This document shows, in pieces, positions 17,409 through 24,795 of a stretch of 64,000 nucleotides of DNA; position 1 is the first letter of the stretch; each line of letters opens with the position of its first letter. The stretch is taken from contig JAHBUV010000001.1 of NCBI GenBank assembly GCA_019637915.1, forward strand, positions 2,326,565 to 2,390,564. Reading direction: 5' to 3'. Made by a program: the position numbers and the translations under genes. The notes below the pieces were generated by a model, which searched no databases, was not told the DNA's origin, and saw only the letters and a list, made by a program, of their open reading frames with translations. The DNA is from Pseudobdellovibrionaceae bacterium (GTDB taxonomy: Bacteria; Bdellovibrionota; Bdellovibrionia; Bdellovibrionales; Bdellovibrionaceae).

Positions 17409-17469
17409 AAAAGGTGCCAGGTCCTGATTGTGGGAGCGGCGCTCCCACAATCAGGACCTGGCACCTTTT
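17409..17469. repeat. 61-bp perfect palindromic repeat
   Basis: Two 30-bp arms, AAAAGGTGCCAGGTCCTGAT and on to GGGAGCG, are exact inverted copies around a single central G at 17439. It lies between the convergent XRE gene and the minus-strand secreted-protein gene. Outer 18 bases are identical to the copy at 19764; the inner arm (TGTGGGAGCG) differs. Confidence 0.97.
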
Positions 17470-17506
17470 CGGGTGACGCAGTGCTTGTCCGCTGCGGACT
17501 TTATGA

Positions 17507-18196
17507 TCAGCGCCGGCGTTCGCACTCCACGAAGATGTCTCTCTGCAGAAAATCCGAATCCTGGCGAGGTTGGGGTTTGCTCACAAAAGCCGTCGCACGC
17601 ACCGACATGGAAGAGGTATCCGAGATCAGAAGGGGACTGTCCGACTTGATCTTGTCCAGAGCATAGCCGTTGTCCAGGGGCAAACGGGTGTGAGCGGAGA
17701 GCGTGACTTGGTCCTGTTCGGTGGTTTCGCCGCGGTGGAAATAAATGCTGACCCAATTTCCTTCGAGGGAAAAAGCCTCGCGGGGTTTCCGCGCCAGGAC
17801 GCGCTCATTGTTATCCGAGTCTTCCGCTTCCAATCTTCGCAGCCAGGTCCAAGACAGATTTTCCGCACGGACAATTCTTTTGCTATTGGTCAGATTGAAT
17901 TTCGCCACGGCGTACAGTTTGTAGGACCCCATGGTCGAAGAGCGCAGCATATGATCCGTTACCTCCGCGTGGCATTCATACTCCACGGGGGTCGTGGGAT
18001 CATAGGGGGGGACTGGCGCGCCGCCGGAACTGTGCCAATCGCCGCGCAGGATTTTGGCTTCGGCAGGGTTGACGGCCATGGTCACCGCCAGGAGAAAAAA
18101 GGTGGCAAGGGGTCTTCTGGCTGCTTTGGCGGATTGGACCACGACGTTTGTCCATAACATGGACAGGAGGCCTGGAATGGTCAGCGGCGATTTCAT
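17507..18196 (-). CDS. Secreted protein of unknown function
   Basis: A 229-residue protein with a long N-terminal hydrophobic export region ending near MAVNPAEA (about residues 37-44), probably the cleavage site. The mature part is polar and has only two cysteines, in YECHAE and near the end in FVECERRR. I recognise no domain. The start ATG at 18196 is chosen because AAGGAG precedes it at good distance; longer readings upstream lack one. GC content is lower than in neighbours. It may pair with the similar-sized secreted protein behind it. Confidence 0.72.
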   Translation of the reverse strand: MKSPLTIPGLLSMLWTNVVVQSAKAARRPLATFFLLAVTMAVNPAEAKILRGDWHSSGGAPVPPYDPTTPVEYECHAEVTDHMLRSSTMGSYKLYAVAKFNLTNSKRIVRAENLSWTWLRRLEAEDSDNNERVLARKPREAFSLEGNWVSIYFHRGETTEQDQVTLSAHTRLPLDNGYALDKIKSDSPLLISDTSSMSVRATAFVSKPQPRQDSDFLQRDIFVECERRR

Positions 18197-18294
18197 GGAA
18201 GCTCCTTCAATCAATCTGAGGGATCGAGCAGGGAAAAGAGCAGGACTGTGCCACGGGTCCTGCAACAGGGTCAACGAGGGCTGGCCGTGAGAAC

Positions 18295-18735
18295 TTACTT
18301 TTTTCTGCAGGTCCAGAGGCTGCTGATGACGGTCTCGCAAAGCATCAGTGTTTCGATCGTTTTACGATCCTGGCTGATGCCAGCGATGCGATAATCAAAA
18401 GCTGAGCCGTCTTTTTTGGTGATGACGACTTGCTCGAGGGTCACTGTTTTTTTCATCATCGAGCCCATATTCTGGCGACAGCTGCTGTTACTGGTTTCGG
18501 ACAGGGTGTGGGAGCTTTTCACTTCCGCCTCAAAAACACCTTCCTCATCGCGGATTTGTTGAGTGGGGGAGCCGAGTTCATCGGGCTTCAGGCGCAGGGT
18601 CAACTCGATGAAATTCTCGAGGGTGCTGTTTGCTTTTCTCACGGTGCCTTCCGCATTGCTGCAATAAGTCTGAATGGAAGAGGCGTGGACTTGGGGCATC
18701 AGCATCACGATAGAGGTCATCAAAAGCGTTTTCAT
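18295..18735 (-). CDS. Small secreted protein of unknown function
   Basis: A 146-residue protein with signal peptide MKTLLMTSIVMLMPQVHA and a mature domain containing four cysteines (TYCSN, SSCRQ, MLCET, WTCRK), which may form two disulfides in the periplasm or outside. I recognise no family. The start at 18735 is six bases from AAGGAG. Base composition is clearly AT-richer than the core genes, and it lies beside an AT-rich island, so recent acquisition or weak selection is possible. Confidence 0.72.
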   Translation of the reverse strand: MKTLLMTSIVMLMPQVHASSIQTYCSNAEGTVRKANSTLENFIELTLRLKPDELGSPTQQIRDEEGVFEAEVKSSHTLSETSNSSCRQNMGSMMKKTVTLEQVVITKKDGSAFDYRIAGISQDRKTIETLMLCETVISSLWTCRKK

Positions 18736-18769
18736 GCACATCTCCTTGGAGATTGTTGGTTTCTTTCTT

Positions 18770-18860
18770 GGAGTGATTTTTAAGTCCTTTGACGCTCTTT
18801 TTCCATAATAAATTAATATATTTATAATATAATTCTTCAAAATTATTAATTATCTAGCAG
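18770..18860. other. AT-rich divergent promoter region
   Basis: Between the minus-strand secreted-protein gene and the TIGR02147 gene the sequence becomes extremely AT-rich, for example AATTAATATATTTATAATAT near 18812-18832, in an otherwise GC-rich genome. It probably holds the minus-strand promoter (ATAT/TATAAT-like boxes) and may bind a nucleoid protein. I cannot fix the exact -35 and -10 boxes. Confidence 0.5.
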
Positions 18861-18911
18861 CGAAACCCACAGGAATGCCTTATAAAGACTCCATAAAAAC
18901 GGAAGGTTCCT

Positions 18912-19751
18912 ATGTTGAACGTTTATGATTACCAGGAATACCGCAAGCTCTTGCGCGACGAGGCCGCTCGCCGCAAAAAAGAACGTCCCGGATGGACTTT
19001 GCAAAGGATCGCTGAGAAGGCGGAGGTGCAGGCCCCCTATCTCACCAACGTGCTGAAAGAACGCGCCCATTTGCAATCGGACCAGCTCTACGCCCTGGCC
19101 CAGATCTTCGAGTGGGACGAAGAGCAAACGGATTACGCCCAGATGCTGCTTGAGCAGGAACGCAGCGGCAATCTGCAGCGACGCAAGCACCTTCTGGAAA
19201 AACTGAACCGCATCCGTCGCGAGAAAATGAGGACCAAGGCGCACTTGAAAGCCGAGCTCGTCGAGGAGGGGGCGCCGGAGAACATGCGCTTGTTCCTGAA
19301 CCCTTTCGCTTTCGTCGTGTACTCGCTGTTGAGCGTGCCGCGGTTCAATCAGGACCCGCGCCGGATCACGCGCTGCCTGCCGGTGGATTTCACGCAGGTG
19401 CAAAGCTGGTTGAAGGATCTGGTGCGCGCCGGTTTCCTGAAGGCCACCGCCAAGGGCTACGAAAAGCAGAAAAAACAATTCCACGTGCCGGCGGATTCGC
19501 CTCTTTGCGAGCCTCATCAAACTTTATTGAGGCAGCTCATGCAGCAGCAGATCCAAAGCCTGCCGGACGGGGAAAAGTACGCCTTCAAGGTGAATTTCAG
19601 CGCCGATCCGGAAACCCGGGATCAGATTCAAAAGGAATTCCTGAAATTTCTGAAAGCGGTGGAGCCTCTGGTGCAAACGGCGCCTTCCGAAGAGGTCTAC
19701 GGACTGAGCTTCGAGCTTTTCCGTTGGTCCTACGAAAAAAACGGCGATTAG
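18912..19751 (+). CDS. TIGR02147-family regulator
   Basis: A 279-residue cytoplasmic protein that starts LNVYDYQEYRKLLRDEAARR, the usual opening of the TIGR02147 family. An HTH-like segment follows (TLQRIAEKAEVQAPYLTNVL, about 28-47), and later the family region FNPFAF-like LFLNPFAFVVYSLL with a winged-helix part (VQSWLKDLVRAGFLKATAKG). The family is known mainly from Fibrobacter and Bdellovibrio, with undefined targets. GGAAGG precedes the ATG. Divergence from the two secreted-protein genes makes them possible targets. Confidence 0.85.
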   Translation: MLNVYDYQEYRKLLRDEAARRKKERPGWTLQRIAEKAEVQAPYLTNVLKERAHLQSDQLYALAQIFEWDEEQTDYAQMLLEQERSGNLQRRKHLLEKLNRIRREKMRTKAHLKAELVEEGAPENMRLFLNPFAFVVYSLLSVPRFNQDPRRITRCLPVDFTQVQSWLKDLVRAGFLKATAKGYEKQKKQFHVPADSPLCEPHQTLLRQLMQQQIQSLPDGEKYAFKVNFSADPETRDQIQKEFLKFLKAVEPLVQTAPSEEVYGLSFELFRWSYEKNGD

Positions 19752-19763
19752 TCCGCCGTTCCG

Positions 19764-19824
19764 AAAAGGTGCCAGGTCCTGTTTGGAGAAGCGCCGCTTC
19801 TCCAAACAGGACCTGGCACCTTTT
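19764..19824. repeat. 61-bp perfect palindromic repeat
   Basis: Two 30-bp arms, AAAAGGTGCCAGGTCCTGTT and on to TGGAGAAGCG, mirror exactly around a single central C at 19794. It lies 12 bases after the TIGR02147 stop and 47 bases before the stop of the opposing phosphoesterase gene. It can terminate transcription from both sides. Confidence 0.97.
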
Positions 19825-19850
19825 GGTGCTAGCGGATAGGCGGTGCGTTA

Positions 19851-19870
19851 CCAAACAGGACCTGGCACCT
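19851..19870. repeat. Half-copy of the GGTGCCAG palindrome
   Basis: This 20-base stretch repeats the right arm of the 61-bp element (TTGG/CCAAACAGGACCTGGCACC) without a left arm. It ends one base before the phosphoesterase stop codon on the minus strand. It looks like a remnant of, or seed for, a second element. Confidence 0.85.
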
Positions 19871-19871
19871 G

Positions 19872-21005
19872 TCAGAGGCGGATTTCGAAGCTGGTGATTT
19901 CGCTGGTGGCACCCAGGCGCAGGGGCGGGCCCCAGAAGCCGGTGCCGAGGTTCACGTAGATCCAGGCGCGGCCGTGGCGGTAGAGGCCCTTCACGTACAC
20001 GTTGAACCATCCCACCACCAGGGTGAAGGGGAAGTACTGGCCGCCGTGGGTGTGGCCCGACAGGACCAGATGGGCGCCCGCCGGTTCCGCGGTGAGCACG
20101 GACTTCGGCTGATGGGCGAGCAGGATGTTGAACGAACCCACCGGCGCGCCCATCAGGGCAAGCACGGGGTCATGATGATGATCCGGCCGGATGGCGCGCG
20201 CGCTGATGTCCGGAACGCCCGCGATCCAGATCGGGCGCCCCGGCCCCGGCAGAAGTTCGCCGCTGTTGAAGAGCACCTTCATCCCCAGGCACTTCACGGC
20301 GTGCAGCCACAGATCGACGTTCCAGTAGTACTCATGATTGCCGGTGACGTAGTAGATCCCCAGCGGCGCCTCGAGGCGCTCGAGGGGATCCATGTCCTCC
20401 TCGAGAAACTCCGGCTTGCCGTCGGCGATGTCGCCCGTCACGGCGATGACATCGGGCTTTTCGGCGTTCACCAGGCGCACGATATTTTCGACGTAACTTT
20501 TTTTGATGATGGGTCCCACGTGCAGGTCGCTGATCTGCACGAGCTTCAGCACCCGCGTCGGCGCGCGCCCTTCGGTCGCGTCCAAAACGACGCGACGGAC
20601 TTCCGGTCCCTCATAGGCGTTCTGCGCGCCCCACAGGCTCGCGCCCAGGCAGCTGAAGAAGACGCCGTAGCTGACCCAGGAATTCACCCAGGCCTGATGC
20701 ACTTCGAAATTCTGCGGGAACCACCACCACCAGATCTGGTAGAGAAAATCCTTGAAGAGGGTGGCGAGGAAAAGATGGCTCAAAAGGCCGAAGGAAAAAT
20801 ACGCCGGCCCGATCAGCCACGAAAGATCGCCCTTGATGCGGAAGAGCAGCCAGCGCGCCGCCTGCAGGCCGTAAGCGATGACGAAAAATCCCAGTACCGC
20901 TTGACGCAACGGTTCCGCGAGAGTGGCGGTCTCGATGAGGCGCTCCCACACGTAGAACCACGCCAGGGACAGACTGAGGCAGACGATCAGCGAATAGATC
21001 AGCAT
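19872..21005 (-). CDS. Membrane-anchored metallophosphoesterase
   Basis: A 377-residue protein with about four N-terminal membrane segments (residues 1-150), then a calcineurin-like phosphoesterase domain. All metal motifs are present: ISDLHVGP (about 168), VTGDIADG (about 200), VTGNHEYYW (about 229), LAHQP (about 290) and SGHTHGGQ (about 307). The layout resembles the YkuE/YaeI group, which act on membrane lipids or headgroups; the substrate here is not known. The start is ATG at 21005, and the stop adjoins the half-palindrome. Confidence 0.9.
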   Translation of the reverse strand: MLIYSLIVCLSLSLAWFYVWERLIETATLAEPLRQAVLGFFVIAYGLQAARWLLFRIKGDLSWLIGPAYFSFGLLSHLFLATLFKDFLYQIWWWWFPQNFEVHQAWVNSWVSYGVFFSCLGASLWGAQNAYEGPEVRRVVLDATEGRAPTRVLKLVQISDLHVGPIIKKSYVENIVRLVNAEKPDVIAVTGDIADGKPEFLEEDMDPLERLEAPLGIYYVTGNHEYYWNVDLWLHAVKCLGMKVLFNSGELLPGPGRPIWIAGVPDISARAIRPDHHHDPVLALMGAPVGSFNILLAHQPKSVLTAEPAGAHLVLSGHTHGGQYFPFTLVVGWFNVYVKGLYRHGRAWIYVNLGTGFWGPPLRLGATSEITSFEIRL

Positions 21006-21074
21006 AAGCGAGAATTCATTTGAGTTTCGCCCCGGTTCCTTTGTCAAATGATCAAATTCAGGAGGTTCCAAGTC

Positions 21075-21464
21075 ATGGCATCCGTGTTCACGCGCATCAT
21101 TCAAGGGGAGCTGCCCTGCTACAAAATCCACGAGGATGAAGAGACCTTTTCGTTTTTGGCCCTGGATCAGGTGAATCCGGGCCACACCCTGGTGATCCCC
21201 AAGGAGGAGCACAACAGCTGGATGGACGTGCCCGAAGACCTCTACGCGAAAATCCACCTGCAATCGCAGCGCATCGGCCGCGCCCTGATGAAGGCGACGG
21301 GTTGCCCCCGCGTGGGACAGATCGTGGCGGGATTCGAAGTGCCCCATTATCATTTGCATCTCATCCCGGCGTGGAGCATCCCCGATCTGGATTTCAAACG
21401 CGCCCGTCGTTTGAACGACGGGGAGATGAAGAAGATTCAAGAAAATATCTTGAAGCACCTCTGA
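21075..21464 (+). CDS. HIT-family nucleotide hydrolase
   Basis: A 129-residue histidine-triad protein with the catalytic HxHxH motif in VPHYHLHLIPAW (about 93-104) and the typical opening FTRIIQGELPCYKIHEDE. HIT proteins of this Hint branch cleave adenosine phosphoramidates and similar nucleotides. ATG at 21075 is chosen over 21048, since GGAGG at 21061-21065 precedes it. It is divergent from the phosphoesterase gene, with about 70 bases between them. Confidence 0.93.
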   Translation: MASVFTRIIQGELPCYKIHEDEETFSFLALDQVNPGHTLVIPKEEHNSWMDVPEDLYAKIHLQSQRIGRALMKATGCPRVGQIVAGFEVPHYHLHLIPAWSIPDLDFKRARRLNDGEMKKIQENILKHL

Positions 21465-21518
21465 GCGGCTGGACCATTTTCCCCTTTCCCCGCGAAGCCG
21501 GCGGCGATAAACTGAGTT

Positions 21519-21672
21519 CAAACCATTCTGATGGTTGGGAAGGAGGTGGTGCTTATGGCATGTTCCAGTAGTCACATAAGCAAAATGGAGGTGGCGGCCT
21601 CATAAGTCGCTCTTCAGAATTTGTGACTGGGCGGCCCGTGGAGGCACCACCTTCAAGTGCCGCCCCCTTTAT
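21519..21672 (+). ncRNA. Candidate structured RNA or regulated leader with a 16-codon ORF
   Basis: Several pairings can be drawn: AACCAT/ATGGTT (21521-21526 with 21531-21536), a closing stem AGGTGGTGC/GCACCACCT (21544-21552 with 21644-21652), GCTTATG/CATAAGC (21551-21557 with 21575-21581) and AGTCGC/GTGACT (21605-21610 with 21623-21628). A rival stem GGGCGGC/GCCGCCC (21629-21635 with 21659-21665) followed by CCTTTAT cannot form together with the closing stem. I do not recognise a known riboswitch, SRP, 6S or tmRNA motif. This is a structural inference only. Confidence 0.4.
21555..21605 (+). CDS. Putative 16-residue peptide MACSSSHISKMEVAAS
   Basis: The ORF is preceded by AAGGAGGTGGTG, one of the best Shine-Dalgarno matches in the window. 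The peptide has one Cys next to three Ser and a His, no membrane segment and no signal. Its ATG is inside a possible hairpin (GCTTATG with CATAAGC), so translation could be gated by structure. It could be a leader peptide, a small functional peptide or chance. Confidence 0.4.
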   Translation: MACSSSHISKMEVAAS

Positions 21673-21740
21673 CCTTCCTGATTCCACCCGTCCCTTGAAT
21701 TCCCCTTGTCTGATCCCTGAAATTGCGAGATGCCTCAGCC

Positions 21741-23111
21741 ATGAAGCCGGCTGAAATCACGTCCTGGATTGGTTCCGAACAACGCTCCTCCACGCAAACG
21801 CGCCAGGTGCCTTCACCCTTCGACGGCTCGTCGATCGGCGTGGTGCATGAAGCCAATCCCTTGGATTTCGTGCAGGCCCTGCCGCTGGCGAAAAAAGCCC
21901 AGGAGTCTTTCGCGAAACTGCCGCCGGCGGAACGCGCCCCGGTGCTTTTGCGGGTCGCCGATCAAGTGCGCCAGGCGGAATCCGACCTGGCTTTCGCCTG
22001 CGCCCTCTTTGAAGGCTGGTCACAAGCCTACGCTTTGGACAAAATCATCCGCCCGGTGGAGCGTTTGTTCCGCGCCCTCGCGCAGGAGCTCGCGCTGAAG
22101 CCCGAGGACGAAGAGGGCCGTGACGCCAGCGGTTTGCTGTCGATCATCGCCCCGGCGCCGATGGCTTTCCGCGTGATCGGCGAGCGCCTGGCGCCGGCGT
22201 TGGCGGCGGGCAACGCCGTTTTGGTGAAAGTGCCTTCGCATTCGCCGATCACGGCGAATCTGTGGGGAGAAGTCCTGCGCGGGGCCTCCGTTCCCGCGGG
22301 CCTGGTGAGCCTGCTCGTCGGTCGCGGCGCCGACATCGGTCCCTTGTTCGCGAGCCATCCTTCGGTGCGGGCCCTGTCTTTCGCCGGCCGGCCGGCCACC
22401 GCCGCGGCCCTGGCGCGCGCCGCGGGCGAAGGGCACAAAAAATCGCAGATCAGCGGCGGCGTGAAAAACTCGCTGTTGATTCTGCCGGAAACGGACCTCG
22501 ATTCCCTGCCGCAAATCCTGGAGGGCGTTCTCACCGGTCTGGGGAGATCGGCCTTTTCTCTGTCGCGGATCTTCGTCACCGAAACCATGGCGGAGGAATT
22601 CTTCAGCCGTTTGAAAACTTATTTGGCCACTCTCGAACCCTTGCATTCGCCGGGGGGCCGTTCGCCCTGGACGCCGTTCGCGGACTCGCGCGGCCTGCAG
22701 GCCTGGGAGAAGGACCGCGCCACCGTCGGCGCGGATCGCGGCAAACTGATCATGGCGGAAAAAGAGCCGGGCTCTTTTCATCTGCCGCCGGTCTTCGCGC
22801 GCGACCTCACCAATTGCTCGACCCTGCAGCTGGAAGAGACGTCTTCGCCCCTGGTGATCGTCGACACCGTCAAGTACACCCACGAGATGGCGAAGTGGAC
22901 GAACACCGGCGACTTCGGCTTCGCGGCCTCCATCTGGGGTCCTGAGGACAAAGCCCGCCGGCTGGGCGCGAAGCTTCAGGTCGGTCAGGTCTGGATCAAC
23001 GGCTGGTTGAAAGGGGATCAGGCCTTCGCGGGCTGGAAGAAATCCTTCTTCGGCAATCCGGATTCCCGCTGGCAGGGTTCGTTTTATTCGGACGTCAAAA
23101 CTTTGACCTGA
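21741..23111 (+). CDS. Aldehyde-dehydrogenase-fold protein lacking catalytic residues
   Basis: The 456-residue sequence follows the ALDH fold end to end: LAPALAAGNAVLVKVPSHSP corresponds to the NAD-binding region and TGDFGFAASIWG to the C-terminal part. The catalytic cysteine position (normally GQ-x-C) reads LGRSAFSLSRIF (about 265), the general base of LELGGK is replaced in SQISGGVKN (about 234), and the PWN asparagine is replaced in APAPMAF. All three key residues are thus absent. It is probably a pseudoenzyme or has other chemistry. ATG at 21741 is preferred over TTG at 21723. Confidence 0.85.
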   Translation: MKPAEITSWIGSEQRSSTQTRQVPSPFDGSSIGVVHEANPLDFVQALPLAKKAQESFAKLPPAERAPVLLRVADQVRQAESDLAFACALFEGWSQAYALDKIIRPVERLFRALAQELALKPEDEEGRDASGLLSIIAPAPMAFRVIGERLAPALAAGNAVLVKVPSHSPITANLWGEVLRGASVPAGLVSLLVGRGADIGPLFASHPSVRALSFAGRPATAAALARAAGEGHKKSQISGGVKNSLLILPETDLDSLPQILEGVLTGLGRSAFSLSRIFVTETMAEEFFSRLKTYLATLEPLHSPGGRSPWTPFADSRGLQAWEKDRATVGADRGKLIMAEKEPGSFHLPPVFARDLTNCSTLQLEETSSPLVIVDTVKYTHEMAKWTNTGDFGFAASIWGPEDKARRLGAKLQVGQVWINGWLKGDQAFAGWKKSFFGNPDSRWQGSFYSDVKTLT

Positions 23112-23117
23112 AGGGAA

Positions 23118-23153
23118 GAACGTCGGAGATCCGACGTTCCCCCTCCGTCTTTT
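23118..23153. terminator. Terminator between convergent genes
   Basis: GAACGTCGG (23118-23126) pairs with CCGACGTTC (23131-23139) over the loop AGAT, followed by a C-rich stretch and TCTTTT. It lies between the ALDH-like gene and the minus-strand zinc-ribbon gene. Confidence 0.65.
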
Positions 23154-23162
23154 GACACGGGA

Positions 23163-23369
23163 TCAGTTCAAAGTGTGGATTTTGGCACGGGTGCGGACTT
23201 CGCACTCCGGGCAACGCGCTTCTTCCTTGATCTCACAGGTCTGATGATCCACCACGTGTTGCAGCTCCAGCACCGTGCCGCACAGGGCGCAGTGGCTGTG
23301 CAATTCGATGAAGTCGCGGTGGTGCTCGCTGTCAGTTCTTTCGAAATAATTGATCTTTCCCGATTCCAT
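23163..23369 (-). CDS. Small zinc-ribbon-like protein
   Basis: A 68-residue cytoplasmic protein with two CxxC knuckles, HCALCGTV (about 27-34) and RCPECEV (about 52-58), spaced as in a zinc ribbon. It begins MESGKINYFERTDSEHHRDF; GGAGGG lies just upstream of the ATG at 23369. A longer frame reading upstream has no ribosome-binding site. Function is unknown. The 163 bases separating it from the collagen-like gene presumably hold divergent promoters, which I cannot define. Confidence 0.75.
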   Translation of the reverse strand: MESGKINYFERTDSEHHRDFIELHSHCALCGTVLELQHVVDHQTCEIKEEARCPECEVRTRAKIHTLN

Positions 23370-23532
23370 GGGGTCCCTCCGCCGTCCTTGGCGAGTTGAT
23401 TCGTAGCAAGATCCATTCACAGGCGAAGGGCCGGTCCGGGGCATTCGGCCCCCGGACGCGCGCCTGCGCCTTCAGAGGGGAAGCCCACGGAGCATTTTTT
23501 GCCAAGAGACAGTCTTTACGAAGGAGACAGTC

Positions 23533-24795
23533 ATGAAAATCCACCGTTTTATCCACATGTTTGCCGTTCTCGGCGCGGCTTTTGTTTTTCCAGCCTGCAT
23601 GGACATCCGGGCCGTCGACAAAAATCGACAAGAGGAAGAGGCCGTTCAACAAGCCCCGGCGGAACGGGAGCCGGGATGGGAGTCGTCGCCGACCCCCGAA
23701 CAGGACATCGGCGAACCGATAGTGCGTGCGATGCCGGAGCTGCATCGCTACCGGGTGATCATCCCGGCCAAAGGCGGCTTCACGGGCCTGGCGATTCAAA
23801 AAAAGCGTTTGGACCGGAAAAATCAGGAAATGGTGCTGGTGAATCTGCCGGTGCGGGAGGAACAAGCCATTGATGACAACGTCGAGGCCGGCGCGACCTA
23901 CGTCTATTCCTGGGGGCAATGGCGGGACCAGGCTTTTCAGATCGAAGGGGAAAAGACCCTGAGCATCCCCATCGACGTGGAGATCCGCGGCGCCAACAAA
24001 GCCGACGGCGAAACCGCCGGGACTCTTCTGGGCGAGGCCGCCGCCAAGCACAAATTCGGACGCGTGCTTTTTCACCGCGACGCCGTCCTTCAAACCGACG
24101 GCAAGGATCTCATCCTGCGGGCGGATGAAATCATCGCCGATCAGTCGGTGATCCGCACTTTTCCGAAGGACGCCACCGCCAGGAGGGGGGAGAACGGGCG
24201 CCACGGCGGCCGTCTCCTTCTCGAGGCGGGCAAAGCCCGGGGGACGCTGAGCGTGGAATTGCGCGGGGAAAACGGCGGTGAGGGGTTTCCCATCACGCAC
24301 GCGGATCCGGCGCTCAACGGCGCCCGCGGCGCGAACGGCCGGGACGGGAATCTGGTTTTGGTCTCGCAGGATTGCCGGGGATCTTATTACTGTGAAGAAA
24401 AAAGAGCCTGCTCCTCGCAGCCCACCAGCGGGGCGGACGGATCCCCCGGGAAAAACGGTCATTCCGGTCTCCGGGGATTCCGGGGAGGGAATGCCGCGAG
24501 CCTGGAAGTCAGAATCCAGGACGACAGCGAGTTCACTCTCAGACCTTTGAGCGAACCCGGATTGGGCGGCCGCGGTGGCCCGGGCGGTCCGGGCGGCGAG
24601 GGGGGAGAAGGAGGGGAGCAGGGCGCCGTGAAAGGACGCACCTTCAACACCGTGCAGGTGTCCGGCTGCCAGAGCGTGCAGAAGGGTCAAAAAGGTCCCG
24701 CCGGCTCCCCGGGGCCGCAGGGTCCCTTGGGCCCCGACGGCCTGCGCGCGCCGATCTGTTTTTGGAAGGGCGATCAAAAGGACTGCGGCTCCTAA
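23533..24795 (+). CDS. Lipoprotein with collagen-like glycine repeats
   Basis: A 420-residue protein with a lipoprotein signal (FVFPAC, Cys at about 22). The middle is a probable beta-rich region of unknown type. Gly-x-y runs occur at about 315-330 (GSPGKNGHSGLRGFRGGN), 350-375 (GLGGRGGPGGPGGEGGEGG) and 390-410 (GPAGSPGPQGPLGPDG). These are collagen-like and may form a stalk on the cell surface. Six cysteines lie between and after them. AAGGAG precedes the ATG. The stop overlaps that of elbB (CTAA) on the other strand. Confidence 0.85.
   Translation: MKIHRFIHMFAVLGAAFVFPACMDIRAVDKNRQEEEAVQQAPAEREPGWESSPTPEQDIGEPIVRAMPELHRYRVIIPAKGGFTGLAIQKKRLDRKNQEMVLVNLPVREEQAIDDNVEAGATYVYSWGQWRDQAFQIEGEKTLSIPIDVEIRGANKADGETAGTLLGEAAAKHKFGRVLFHRDAVLQTDGKDLILRADEIIADQSVIRTFPKDATARRGENGRHGGRLLLEAGKARGTLSVELRGENGGEGFPITHADPALNGARGANGRDGNLVLVSQDCRGSYYCEEKRACSSQPTSGADGSPGKNGHSGLRGFRGGNAASLEVRIQDDSEFTLRPLSEPGLGGRGGPGGPGGEGGEGGEQGAVKGRTFNTVQVSGCQSVQKGQKGPAGSPGPQGPLGPDGLRAPICFWKGDQKDCGS

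Noticed and set aside
15788-17464. 558-codon minus-strand frame
   Set aside because: Antisense shadow of citrate synthase; no family pattern, His/Val/Leu-rich composition typical of reversed GC-rich coding sequence.
21519-21672. Known c-di-GMP, SRP, 6S or tmRNA identity for the structured element
   Set aside because: None of the conserved cores of these RNAs is present.
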